NCBI RefSeq assembly: GCF_002865645.1
Contig: NW_020194684.1
Location: 651,308 to 715,307 of the forward strand
Direction of reading: 5' to 3'
Length of the DNA stretch: 64,000 nt
Origin: Hyaloscypha bicolor E
Lineage: Eukaryota > Ascomycota > Leotiomycetes > Helotiales > Hyaloscyphaceae
The notes beneath the pieces were generated by a model that was not told the origin of the DNA, did no database searches, and saw only the letters and a list, made by a program, of their open reading frames with translations. Shown in pieces: positions 13,900 to 26,700 of the stretch. How positions within the stretch are numbered: position 1 is the first letter of the stretch; every line of letters begins with the position of its first letter. Made by a program: the position numbers and the translations under genes.

Positions 13900-14850
13900 T
13901 TACTAATTTTTCTAACTTTTCTGAATTCTCTTTTATCTCTTTATTTAATATCTATTTCTTTCCCTAGAAGCTTCTCTAGTTTATCTATATAATTTCTTAT
14001 TTCCGATTTCTTTTTAATTCTTATTTCCGATTCTAGTTTACTATTTTATTTGAATTTAAGGGTATTTCCTCTTTTAGATATCTTCTCCGGACTTAGAAGT
14101 AAGCTTTTCTACTAAAATTAATATTATTTCTATTCCTGTTTTTATTATAACTAAAAGTAATATATAAATTAATAGTATAATTTTATTTCTAAATACTAAA
14201 GTCTATTTCTAACTAAGATCTAACTTATACTATCTTAATATAATTTTTCTTATTTCATTTCCTCTGCTTTTTTTCCTTCTATAATTAGCCTCTATTTCTA
14301 CTACCCTTATATACTATACTAGTAACCACATCTTATAGCTAACCCGTATCCAAATTACTAGATATATCAGAAATTAATATAAGATACTAAAATTAATACT
14401 TGTATATCCTTAATATTTTGGCCTTAGGCTCAAGATATTATAATAGCCCTTTTCTTCCTTAACTTACTAAGCTAATAATCCGCCTTATAAATACCTCTCA
14501 GAACTTTATAAAAGTATTACCTTAACTATAAAGTTTCTATTCTCCCTATATTACTTACTATAAAATATATAAGAGGGAAACTATAATAAGACAAAAACTT
14601 ATATAAAGTATACTAGAGTATAAAACGTAACTTAATAGTAAAATAATAAATCAAAAGTATAAATAATAAAATATAAATAGTATATAGTATATAAAAGCTC
14701 AATTAATTAAATACTTATAAAAAATTATTTTCTAAGTCTATAGAAAAACTAGCTTTCTTATATGATTTCTATAAGTTATATATAAAAGGCCATGGCCTTT
14801 ATTATATAACCTAAACCTTAAAACCGCCAAAATAACATGATTTTCGACAA
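13900..14850. repeat. A/T-rich DNA between two Gypsy remnants
   Basis: No gene or recognisable domain is seen. The 5' LTR of the minus-strand Gypsy element would be expected here. A 16-bp perfect palindrome, AAAGGCCATGGCCTTT, lies at 14785-14800. Confidence 0.5.
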
Positions 14851-16080
14851 GTACGGCCTGCCATATTATACTAGAGATAAGAAGCCTAGTTTACTTTATT
14901 TTTTTCTAGTTTCTAATTACTTCTAGTAATATATTACTATAAACTTTAAGAGCTATCCAGAAAGCAAATCGGGCTATAATATAGTTACTATATTTATAAA
15001 TTACTTATTTAAGTACCTAATTACGATTCCTATACGAGATATAATTATAGCCAAGTAATTAGTATTCCTGTTTTTATTTTATATAATATACTAAATAGGT
15101 ATTCTAGAAATAATTATATTAGATTAGGGACCCTAATTTATATTCGATTTTTGAAGTAAATTCTATATAAGAATTAGTACTAAGCTTAAGCTCTTAATAG
15201 CTAATTACTCTTAAATAGATAAATAAACAGAAATTATTAATTAGTACTTTAATTAGAGATTATATTTATATATTAACTATTACTAGAATAACTAGGATAA
15301 ATAGATTATTATAATTAATTATTAATAAGCCTTTCTTTAGTATAAAACTATTAGCTAGTCCCTATTTATAATAGAAAAAGGCTATAAACCTTATACCTCT
15401 CTAGACTAGAACTCTCTTATTAAAGCTAGCTTACCTAAGAAAAAGCTAAATAGAAATAAAGCTAAAGTATTAGTAAATTAATTATATAAATTATAGTAAT
15501 TTACTTAAGGCTATATAGAATAAATATAGGAATAATATATAATATAAGCTAATAAATACTACTATCTAATTAATTTCAAAGTTAGAAATAAAGTATAAGT
15601 TACTATAAAGTACTAGAAATCTAATTATCTGAGCCAGAAGCTAGGGAATTAAATAAAGAGCCTATTTGAGATTCTAGAATAGTATAACTACTTGTTTCTT
15701 CTAAAGCTACTAGAAATTATAAAGATATATCCAGTTTTTCATATAGAGAAGCTATAAAAGAACTCCCAGAATTCTTTATTAGGTTAAGCAAACCCGGAAC
15801 TGCCTCTATTAGTACTAGAGAATAGCAAATAAGAATATGATATTAAATAGGTTATTATAGTTAAGCTAGTAAGAAATAAGCTAAAGTATAGAATCTAGTA
15901 AATTAGTTAAGATAAAGATCCAGAGTAGTATCTAGCTTTAATACTAAGTAATAGCCCCCTGGTTTTATAGAGTTTTCATAATAATAATATTAATATATTA
16001 GGACCTCTATAAAACCTATAATACTAGCTAGACTATATAAAAAACGAGACTTATCTAGAATCACGCGAAAATAATAATAA
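14850..16080 (+). mobile_element. Ty3/Gypsy 3' fragment (integrase plus chromodomain), RIP-degraded
   Basis: Plus-strand translation shows an integrase core from about 15010 to 15400, followed by a C-terminal region with SYLTLRKS. A chromodomain-like module lies at about 15790-15970 (EYDIK, then RNKLKYRI, then DKDPE and YLALI). This order is typical of chromoviruses, whose chromodomain steers integration to heterochromatin. It is opposite in strand to the Gypsy element on its left, so it is a separate insertion. RT and LTRs are not seen, and stops are frequent. Confidence 0.72.
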
Positions 16081-19000
16081 ATTCTCTTAAATTACATATT
16101 AAAAATACTAGTTTTTTATATATAATATCTATATCTGAAATACTAGTTTACTTTAGAAAAAAGAATAATATAAGATTAGATAAATTAATAGCTTTTATAA
16201 AGCTCGGGAATAAGCTTATTCTAAAAAGGGAAATAATATTATAATTCCCAGATACTAGATATCTCCTAAATATATGTAATATAGCTGCCTTACTAAGAAA
16301 ATATATTTGAAATATACTAGAGATATTTAGAAGGCTAAGCCTCTTTGGGACTAGTATATTATAAGGTATATATATTTTCTTAAAGCCTCTTATATTCTAG
16401 TTTTCTCTTCTTTAGCTTTAAATTGTCTTTATAAGAAATCTTCTACCTTACTTTCTAAGCTCTAAATACTATATCTATAATATAGATCTTTCGGGATTAT
16501 AAACTAGTTTATTTTAATTCGGGAAAGCTTTCTTAAAAGTATTTCAGAAGTTATAGTATTTATTATAACCCTTTCTAAAAATTAATATAATATAGATATT
16601 TCTGGTCTATTTTTTTTATAAAGTAAATTATTACCTTAAGTCTATATAAAAGTTCCAATTATTTCTTAAATTAAAATATAGATATTCCTTATTTCTATTA
16701 AATTAGGTATAAAAAATAGTAAATACTTTTAGGCTAGACTATAATACTAATTAAATACTAAAACTTTCTATATCTATTTTATAAACTTATAGTTTAAAAT
16801 ATATTATATTTAATAAAGCTTTTATATCTAATTACTTTATATTATAATAAAATGTCTTAATATTATAATTAAAAGAGTTCTGTTTTATAATTTTATTTAT
16901 TACTTATAAATTTTCTAGCTAATAAATCTTAGCTAATAGCTAAGAAACTTATTAGCTATTCTATTTAAAATTTCTAGAAATAGGAAGTTATTCTAATAAA
17001 GACTTAATATTAAAAATGGATTTAACTAATTAATCTAAATAAGAAGTTTATAATAGAAATCTCTATATCTAGATAATTTTATATAATAAATTCAAGTTTC
17101 TATTTCTGGTTATATAAGTAAGCTATATAAGAAACTTTTATTAGAATAGTCTCTATTTCTGGTTATATAAGTTATAATATATAATAAACTTAAAATTTTC
17201 TAGTCTATTAGAGCTTAGGTTATCTTTAGAAGAATTAGTAAGCTTTTCTAAATAGGCTTATTAAGACTTTAGTTTTTAAAGATATTAGTCTAGTCTTTTT
17301 ATTTCTCTCTTAAATAATAGTTTAGCTTTTAGGAATTATATATAAATATTAATAAAATAAATATAAGAATATATTATATATACTTTCTAGATAAATTAAA
17401 ATAGAACCTATAGGATTTCTATAATATTTATATTAAATTTATAATACTAGCTAGTAAAGACTTTAATAACTTTAATAAGACTTGAATTATAAGCCTAGGT
17501 CTCAGATTTCCTATTTAATTTAAAGATTAAGTAATCTATAACAGGTTACTTATTATAGAATATATTATACTCTTTTTCTAAAAAGTACTAGATATTAGTA
17601 ATAGTTCGGAAGCTCTAAAGCTTTTAAGATTCTTTATAAGTTTCGGGCTTTAGAGCTTTTCTATAGCTAGCTAATTATATAGATCTAGTATTAATATAAA
17701 GTAATTAGTAACTTTATATATAGATATAATATAATTTTTAGTATAATTAGTCTAATATATTATATATTTATATATAAATACCTGTAATTTTATTATTATA
17801 ATATAATATATCCTTAATATATTTTTAATATAAAAATTTCTTTATAATTCTAGACTTTTAGAAGTTTTCTCTATACTAAAAGTAGAATATATAATATAGT
17901 TTAGGTATTAAACTTAAAAGATAAAAAATTATAAAGGCTCTAATAATTATAAGACTTTATAAACTTAAGTGAATTTAAATATTATAAAAGTATTAAATTT
18001 AGTAATTTGACTTTTAAATTATATAAGAACTAATTAAAGAGTATTACTTTAAAGTATTAATTATAAATTTCAAGTATATATATATTTATAAGAAAATAAG
18101 ACTTAAAATAGTACTAAGCTAATTATAAGATATAGAAAAAAACATATTAAATATTAGATCTATTTTTTCTTAATTATCTTAATTTTAGTAGATATTTATA
18201 TATAATTTATTAGACTTTATATAATAGATTTACTTAGAAGTAATAAGGTTAATTAGTCTAGAAAGTTTAATAATAATAATTAAACTTCTATCTAATATAA
18301 TAGATAGAATACTAGTAATAGCCCAGATATCTTGGGTTTTATTTATAAAGCTAAAGATATTATATCTATTAATTCTCTATATCTAATAAGAAAGAGAGAT
18401 AATATATTTATATTTTTAATATATTTATTACTATAAAGTAATACTTATATAATTTATAAGATTAACTATAGTTTTCTTTACTAGAAAAAAGAATAATAAA
18501 ATTAAAGAAGAATCTAATAGCCTACTACTATTATTATTATTATTAATAGTTTAATATTATTATTATTATTATTATTAGAATTAGCTTTAGTAGTATTTTT
18601 AGTAATACTTTCTATATTATCTTATAGTTTCTAGAGATTAGTAAGTAAAGAAAAATCCTGGTATATATAAGTTAATTAAACCTAAAAACAAGAATCTATA
18701 AAAGAAATAAAAAGTAGAAACCAGAATTAAAAGAAAGAATTATATATATATCTTTATTTATTTACTAGTTTATTAGATTTTTTCTTGCTTTTAAAATCTT
18801 ATATCTATACTAGTAAATAATACTTTTCTAGACTTTCTAGATCTTTTTAGTTTATTATTTAATCTTCTCAAATTACTATATTTTCTAAATATTTTCTAGT
18901 TCTTTATAAATAACTTCAAAATAGAAATCTTTATATAAAGTCTTATTCTAATATAAAATAAAGAAAATTATTCAGATATTTTTAGGGATTAGATATATAT

Positions 19001-22000
19001 TATAGTAGAAAAGGTTAAAGACAGTTTAAATAGAACCTAGTAAGACTATAAGTTTCTAAGCTCTTTTATTATTAGGACTAATATAGAATACTAGTTTATT
19101 TATATTATTAATAAATTAATAATAGTAGATAGGTTTACTAATATAGAAAGAGAAATAAGAAAGTAGCTACTAAGAAACTATATTAGAAAGAGTAGAAAAG
19201 ACTTAATTATTTATTTTAAATTAAAAGCCATTTATTAAAAAACATTTATTAGAATTTATATAAAGAATCTAGTAAAAGAAATAGAAGAAAACTTATTACT
19301 AATTTCTTTAGAAAATTGAATAGTTCTTTACTTAGCTTTCTAATTCTTTATATTATTAAATATTTACTTATAAAGAACTAGCTATAAAACTATAGTCTAT
19401 AATTCTATAAAACTAGATCCGGCTATATTTTAATTTATAAGACCTTAAAAGGCTTCAGGTAGCTTATTATTAATATAAGAAGCTATAACCTAAATAGTAG
19501 CCTAAATAACTCTTATATTTATAACCTATTAAACTTATATAATAATATAAATATTACTAGAAAAGTAATTAGATTAAGTAATATAGCTTATAGTAAAAGG
19601 AAATATAGAAAAGAGTAATTATAGAGCTATTAGAATAAAAGAAGCTTGAAATAGAATAGAAATAATACCTAGTAGCTATATAGTAATAGTAATTAGAGAA
19701 ATAGATATAGTAAATATTTCTGGAAAAAAAGATATAGAATAAGAATACTAAAAAGAGCTAGAGATCTAAAGTATTTTAGGTATAAAAGAAAGAGTAAATA
19801 TAGGCAGAATTTTAGAGCTATAAGATTCAAATCTACTAGTATTACTATTTTAGGCAAGTAAAATAATAGTCTTTATATTATATTTATTATTAGTAGATTA
19901 ATAGAATTTATAATATTAGATATTATTATATTAGTATTTAACTATAAAATATATAGTATTAAAGCAGGTTTTGAGAAATAATAGTACTATTTTAAAAGAT
20001 AAGAATTTGAGAATATAAAATATTTATATAGTAAATAAACTTAATAATTCTATTAGTATTATTCTTAAAAGTAAAAAGAGAATTTCGAAAATAATATATT
20101 TAATAATAAATAATATTTATCTTAATATATCTAGTTATTTTATAACTAGCTTATTTAACTATTTTATATTATTAGAAATATTACTAATAAAAAGCCATTT
20201 CTAGATAAAGTTCTAGACTATTAGGAACTATATAAGTATTCTTCTAGCCTATATATTACTTATATATTCTATATTTATTAGAATAATTTATTTGAGAATT
20301 CTATTCTATATAATAGTAATATTATATTTACTAGTTAGCTTTTCGAACTCTCCTAATATTAGTAGCTGCCCTGAGGCTATATATATCCGAACTATATATT
20401 AGAGCTAGTAGTAAACTTGAATATATAATTAGTTACTATTTCTATTAGTATTTTTTATATAAATATTAGTTATATTTGTATTATAAAATATAAGCTTCTA
20501 ATAATACTATTCTAGTATTTCTCTTAATAGAAACTTATTAATATCTATATTAGTATATAAGTAAACTATTTATATAGAGCTATATAAAATTATATTACTT
20601 ATCTTAAACTAAATAATTATTAAGAATTATATTATAAAGCTCTATATCTATAGAATAATTCTAGTACTATATCTTACCTAAAAGTCTTATATATAATCTA
20701 AATAACTTACTAGCTACTATATTAGGCCTAGATCTGTTTTTTCTAATTCTATAGATATTTTATAAATCTATAAATCTATATATCTTATTTTAGATTTACT
20801 ATATATAAAGTACTAGTAAAGTAATCTAGTTCTATAAATATTAGTAATTATAACTTCTAGTATAGGCCAGTTCCTAAAAGTAGTTTTATATATACTAATT
20901 GAAATTAGTTATATAATCTGCTATTATAATATTAGACCTAATAGCCTTAATAAAAAATAGTATAATTATTAGTATCTAATACTTTCTTCTAATAATAGAA
21001 AGAATAAGAGGCAAATATAGGGAAATAGAATTACTTATATATTACTAGTATAGCTGGCTTTTCTAAAGCTTCTATTACTAGAATTTAACTTATTAATTCT
21101 TAGTATTTTTTCTAGAAATAAAGTAGTTCTCTATATATATAACTAATAGATTAGCTATTTATAAGAATGCAAAGTATATTTTAGTAATAAAGGGAAGTTC
21201 AGAGCCTTAATTAGCCCTAAAGAAGTAAGGGCAGTAGTCTATTTAAGTATAAATCTAAAGATACTACTATATAATTAAATAGGTAATCTAATTAGAGATT
21301 CTAATATATACCCAGATAATATTATATAAATAAATATTAATATAAGTATATATCTTAATTTCAAATAGTAATAGCTTATTATATCTATTAATTAACTAAA
21401 TTCAGTCTAGCCCAGATATAATATATTCTTTTTTCTTAAACTATATCTATTATATTTATAATATAATTGTCTCGGAATCCAGAAGTTATAATATTATATA
21501 TAAGCTCTTCTTATAAATAATAAAATATATTAGTAAATAAGGCTCTAATCTTTTAAGCTAGGGCAAAATAGTAAAGTATAAAAAGACTAATCGGGTTACT
21601 AGTAAACCTTATTAATAGAAATATATATATAAATACTACTATTTATAACTTGTAATCTGTCTATTATTTAGCTTATTCTATAATATTACAAATAGTTATT
21701 TATCTACTGCTTACCTATCTATTATAGTTATATAGTAAATAAGACTAAGCTTCTTGTATATATAAATAACTCTAGTAATTAAAGCTATATAGTTATAATT
21801 TTTAAGATCCTTAAGTATTTTCTTATCTATATCTCTCAGATAAGATAGAATTATAATCTATATATAAAGAAAAGGCATATTTACTATTTGAGTATATACT
21901 TGAATATTCTATTCTTATAGTTAGTATTCGATTATATAGGTATTAATATTGATTTTCTATAAATCTTTTAATCTTATTATAATTGTTTTATAGGAAACGT

Positions 22001-22140
22001 TTATATAAGCCTATTTAATAATAGTATTATAATATAGTAAAAGATTTATAGAATATTATAGCATTTTAATATAATTAAATAAGGTATTAATAGTATTAAT
22101 ATATTATAAGTTCAGGCCATATATTACTATTACAAAGTAC
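16080..22140. repeat. RIP-degraded A/T-rich block, unclassified
   Basis: About 6 kb of A/T-rich sequence with stops in every frame and no recognisable domain. Small internal repeats include a 21-bp direct repeat (17099-17119 and 17152-17172) and an ATT/TTA microsatellite at 18521-18578. The block ends abruptly near 22140, where composition becomes normal. It is probably decayed transposon DNA of undetermined family. Confidence 0.6.
18521..18578. repeat. ATT/TTA microsatellite, interrupted
   Basis: Two runs of trinucleotide ATT/TTA repeats are separated by a short AATAGTTT interruption. No function is suggested. Confidence 0.9.
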
Positions 22141-22219
22141 TTTTAGTGACATAAGCGCTAAATTACTGGAGCAACAGTGAGGCATACCCTAAAAATAGAG
22201 GGGCAGGCATGCACGGTTG

Positions 22220-22277
22220 TCAGAAATCAGAAAATCAGAAATCAGAAAATCAGAAATCGAAAATCAGAAAATCAAAT
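22220..22277 (+). repeat. TCAGAAA-type short tandem repeat
   Basis: Imperfect copies of CAGAAATCAGAAAAT occur in a row just inside the left edge of the gene island. They directly precede the ABC-transporter fragment and occupy the place where the rest of that gene should be. Confidence 0.85.
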
Positions 22278-22309
22278 CTTGCTTCTCTGTTTTGTCGACT
22301 AGCTAGCTG

Positions 22310-22511
22310 TGGGCCTCAGTACATCTACCAAGTCGTTGACGAGGAGTTCACGCAGAAAGGCCATACTGTCATCATCATTGCTCATAGGCTTGGCAACCTA
22401 CACACGAAGGTTGGGAGAGATGCCGTGGCATTTATGGCAGATGGTAGGTTGCAAGAAGTTAGAAGGGACTTGGTGCCCTCGACTTTCCACCAGTTTGCCC
22501 CGACAGAATAG
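22310..22511 (+). pseudogene. ABC transporter (ABCC/MRP-like) C-terminal fragment
   Basis: The last ~67 residues of an open frame on the plus strand match the end of an ABC ATPase domain. FTQKGHTVIIIAHRLG contains the switch histidine (H-loop) in AHR, and DAVAFMADGRLQEV follows as in the C-terminal strand and helix of MRP-type second nucleotide-binding domains. Walker A, the signature motif and Walker B are all absent. Upstream there is only a short tandem repeat and then A/T-rich DNA, so this is a truncated relic rather than a gene. An ATG at 22209 opens the frame through the repeat, but that start is unlikely to be meaningful. Confidence 0.75.
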
Positions 22512-22882
22512 ACACTGTGTTGGCGCTTTCGGGGGGCTCCTCATCTCAACACCCTGGTCCACGGATTTAGGATCCAACTCAAATCCACTGCGACGTTTAT
22601 AGTAGATAGTCTCGCAGTGTGTTGCAGAGAAGAATAAAGAGGTGGGTCCATTTTTGTGGGGTGGGGAGTATATGCTGAAAGAACATGATAATTCGAAAAC
22701 GGTAAGGTTCCCGCAAGAATTTTCAAAAGTGTATGTTTTGCTTAGGGCAAGATACTCGCCTAAAGTGTTATTTCGAGTTGCAAACGTCGCTATACTATGA
22801 AATTTATCTAAGCAATTCTCCCTTGCTGTCACCTGGTGAAACGGAGTACAAGCCCGCTAATGCCCCTTTCCTCCGCCCCGCT

Positions 22883-23563
22883 TCACCTCAGTTGAGAACT
22901 TGCTCTGATTTCTCCCGTCGAAGTCGACCGTAGGCCATGAAGCCAGCTGAGAGTGAATATTCGTGTTTGTGGTCCTGTAACAACAGCCACATTGCTTGTG
23001 AGCATCCGTTGGATGCCCTCTCGGCGGGATTCGATCACGTGACGGGCTTGCGAAACCAGGTAACATCGTACTAAACATACAACGCTACTATAGGAACCGG
23101 ACCCCTGATTTGTCTTGCTAAAGCCTCTCAAATCCGATAGGTATTTCTCCTCCTTCGAGCCAAACCCGTGCTGTCTCTGTGAACAGTAGGGGGTTGCCTC
23201 ATCTTCGGGCGCCCCCAACAGTCTCCGATTTAGCTTTCTCCCATTTTCCATAAGCTTGACCGCATCATGAGGACGATCTTCTGAAGAGATTATACCACCT
23301 TGCCAGCCGCAACGATGAGAGTCCGCGCAGGCCATCGGAAAAGCAGGTAGTCCCTATATTGCGGGGACAATCTGTCGGCAGAGAGCCGATATACGTGAGC
23401 CCGATTCCCCACGCCGGATGTCCGTACCATTCATTAACCAAGTTTTCAAGGAACCGGGCACGAGTTTTTGGATTCGATGGTCAGCCCAGATAGCATACAG
23501 CGCGAAGTAGGAGAAAGTCGTGGGCGGATAGATCCTGAAGTCTGAGACGAAGAAGGCATTCAT
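22883..23563 (-). pseudogene. Possible broken hypothetical gene with an in-frame TAG
   Basis: An ATG at 23563 opens a minus-strand frame that stops at a single TAG (23354-23356). The same frame then stays open down to 22883. The first part (containing DFRIYPPTTFSYFALYAIWADHR) has a protein-like composition. The second part is less convincing. No family is recognised. It could be a pseudogene with one nonsense mutation, a gene whose intron I cannot place, or chance open frames. It lies downstream of the ankyrin gene and on the same strand. Confidence 0.25.
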
Positions 23564-23631
23564 TTCGTCCGGGCTTGGCGATGACACCTGAGGTAAAACC
23601 TGTATCGATCCTGGATCGATTTTGGACTGGA

Positions 23632-23665
23632 TCGCTTAGGATTGTTGAGGATCGATCCTAAGCGA
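23632..23665. repeat. 11-bp perfect inverted repeat with GATCGATC motifs
   Basis: TCGCTTAGGAT (23632-23642) pairs with ATCCTAAGCGA (23655-23665) across a 12-base loop. GATCGATC-like words recur just to the left (23613-23630). It lies about 120 bp beyond the stop codon of the ankyrin gene, so it may be a small decayed insertion or a structure in the 3' region. Confidence 0.7.
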
Positions 23666-23780
23666 AATTCTCACTGAGGGCGTAAGGAGGCCTATTATAT
23701 ATTGAAGGGAGTTAAAATCTGGGGTGCCTCAAGCCATTAGAAAACCCTGTACATATTCCTGGAGGCACACCTTACCAATT

Positions 23781-26700
23781 CTACATCACCTTCTTCCCGA
23801 ACCTTTTCTCATCCCACACGTCAGCGTAACTAAGGGGCAAGCCGTGATAGCCCGGCGGTTGCTCTCCTTTGCTGGGTAGTATCCTTTTAAAGTAGCGGGA
23901 CTTTAATGTGGCAGCTTCAAGGCATGAAATGAGGGCTTCCTTCTCTTTCTCATCGGAGTCCCAAACTTTCATTACGTATTGCTGCGGCGAGTACTCTATC
24001 CCGTCTCGGTCCATGTAGAGATACTTTTCATCTCTCTGTGGGTCGTGGCGGATATCTAGGGCCTTGACCATGGCCTTGGCCGTCTCAAGCCCGTTTTCCA
24101 TTGCCCAATGGAGAATCGTCATGTTTCTATACCGCCACTCTGCACTGGTTACACCAGCGAGGAGGTGCATTGTATCTTTCTGCCGGTTCTTCCAGTCCGA
24201 TTCTTCGTTGGCGATCTTACACCAAGGGTGGGGCGTCGATGCGCAGACACAAGCAAGCGGCACCATGTTGTCGAACTCTTCTGCTCTGTGGTTTGCATCA
24301 TGAAATTTTAGAAGCCATTTGACGAATTTAGGCAGCGCCAGAAGCGCGGCGAGGTGAAGCATTCCGTCGTTCGGCGTCATCTCACGCGCTACGAGGCGAA
24401 AGGCTTCGAAGTTGCCCAAGTGTAGACAGGCTTCGGGCAGAAGGAGCTCGCCGGCAGGGTCTAATAGGTCCGAGTCCTTTTGGAATACCTGTGGGTACAT
24501 AGCCAGGGGACCAAACGAGGATCCAGGAATCACGTAATCTGATATTTGGTCTCTATCCAGATCGAGCAAAGCTTTCAAGATGGGAATGCGCGTTTTGTCC
24601 AGGAGGCAGCCAAAAGCCGCAGATACCTTTGTCAGTGGCGTCGAATACGCTGGGAATGCTGCACCGTTTTTTAGTCGCAAGGAAATACAATATGGCAAAT
24701 GTACAACATACCTGCTTCTCCTCGAGACAAGAGCATGAGGATGACATTGTTCTCAATCCTAGGCTTTGAAAAAAGAGCCCAGATCAGGGCTGTACATGGT
24801 TCAGGCTTCCAGCTAGCGCAAAGGGAGTGATCCGTTTTCGCTGATGCAGACAACCCTTGGTCAAGGAGAACCTTCAAGAGCTTGGTTCCTCCTGGGAATT
24901 TTCGCATACATTGGAACACTAACTCATCCTGGCCAATTTTCTCCAATCGGGGTTGTTCCTTAAGACACACCTTAAACCACTCTATGATTTCCGATTCCTC
25001 TTGGAAATTTTTCAGAAGCACTTTCAGAACTACTCGCCGCTTTGCATATCTACTGAGAGCTCGAAACTCGGCCAGCGCTCCCGTTTTGGCAGTTACGGCA
25101 AAGCAGTGGCCATTGTCTTTGTTTGGGTCGGCACCCTTTGCCAAGAGTAATTGCAAAAAGGAAATATCGGGGCAGCCGCCCTTGAAGCTATCTACAAGAG
25201 CTTGAGAAATGGACGATTTGCGGATGTTCCATTCCAACAAGAGACGATAGATCTCCACTCGTGCATGCTTTTTGGGCAAGGGAGTCTTGCGTACAACCTC
25301 AAATGCACCAGCGGCCATGTTGTCGTCGACAAGGTATTGGGTCAGAAGCCTCACAGCCACGAGAGAGTTCGGGGAGTTCGCTCGAAGGGCAAGGGAGAAC
25401 GGTTCGCCTTTTTGATAGCCGGGAGAGGCGCCATTTTCGAGAAGTAGTTTCGGAAAAGACAAATCACCGAGGTCAACAACCTTCAACGAGTCAAGGAGCT
25501 TCAACGAGTCAAGGAGAGCCTCAGAAACGTCATCGCTTGGGATCCCTTTGGCCAACAGATGTTGATAAATCCAATATCTCCTTTCTGAAGCCATCGTGAT
25601 TTGCCGGGCATGTTTGAACGTTCTCACTACTGTGTCGGCACTCTTGATGCTGCTAACCAGCACGTCGAGCAATTCGAGAGAAGATGTTTCCAGAGCTACC
25701 TTGAGGCTTTCAAATTTAACTTCGGCGCCATATGCCAATAATAGTTGTGGCAGCTGCGTGCACTCTGGGAGGCTCATAACAGAATGAGCAAGTAATTTTG
25801 ACATGTCCTCTGTCAATACCCCAGCACTAGGGGCAAGCAGAGATTGATAGACTTCTTGTTTTTCGTTCCAACTTATCGTAGATGATGCTGTTGCAAGACA
25901 TGCCTTGGTGAAAGTGTAAGAAGTAGCTACTGCTTTATGGCGAAGGAGGAGCCGAAGCCCTGCAAAATCCCCAGATAATGCAGAATGTATCTGTTGCAAT
26001 AGAGATTCTGATTGCCCAATCTCGGCCGACTTCGCCTTCTCCAAAAGAAGCCCCATAGTATCAAGTTCCAAGCTCCTAGGGTTGGCGTAAGTGGCTGTAT
26101 GAAATGCTGCTTTTAACGAGGTAATGCTCGGGTTTGCAGAGAGAATCCTTACGAGAAGAAGAACATTCTTTTCTCGGATGGCGAACGAGAGGAGGACTCC
26201 GTTTCTAAGGTTGACATCCAATCCATGTCGAAGGAGACACGGAACAATCGTAGTTATATTAGGATTGCCTCTCAACTTCTCAGAGGACCATAAAGTATTC
26301 AACGCAGCATCAGCATATCGGGTGGAGCTAAGAAGTAGTTCCAGAGCCTCAGAGGTATAATACCGTGGATCGAGGGCCACGAAGAACCCAGATTCAATGC
26401 TCACTCGTTTAAGCGGACACGATGCGCATAGTATCTGTAACAATTTGAAATTCGATGTCGTAAGCGCAATGCCAAAGGAAGCGCCGCTCGCGTAGTTTGC
26501 GTCAGCACCATGTTTCAGCAAGAGGCGTACAATATCCAGTCGGGATTGCTTAGCTGCAGCCAGGAGGGTCTGGTGGATTGGTAGGCCAGCCGCCCCCTTT
26601 TGAAGTAATAGCTTGATCATATTCTGTGCCACATCATACCCGTAAGTATCCATCACGCTGAAGGCGACGGGAACAGCCCAAGACAAAGTCTCGTTTCGGC

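Larger units (their letters stand above)
3181..13900 (-). mobile_element. Ty3/Gypsy LTR retrotransposon, RIP-degraded, interrupted by a hAT element
   Basis: Conceptual minus-strand translation recovers the pol order RT, RNase H, integrase reading right to left, as in Ty3/Gypsy elements. The RT lies near 9300-9800, RNase H near 8640-8970 and integrase near 3560-4480. The part right of about 10 kb should hold protease and gag but is too decayed to assign. Conserved Trp and Gln codons read TAG or TAA and the RT aspartates read Asn, all C-to-T or G-to-A changes expected from RIP. A 3.5-kb hAT element splits the pol gene between RNase H and integrase. No LTR pair could be aligned, so both ends are approximate. 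The element is non-functional. Confidence 0.8.

Noticed and set aside
1..22140. A mitochondrial genome or organelle DNA as explanation for the A/T-rich flanks
   Set aside because: Retrotransposon pol domains, a hAT element with TSD and CpA-type damage show these are nuclear transposon blocks.
22398..22832. A 144-residue minus-strand frame with Cys pairs (CLFCRGK, ICHKCHG)
   Set aside because: It lies antisense to the ABC-transporter fragment. Its Cys residues are produced by the opposite-strand sequence, and no zinc-finger spacing holds up.
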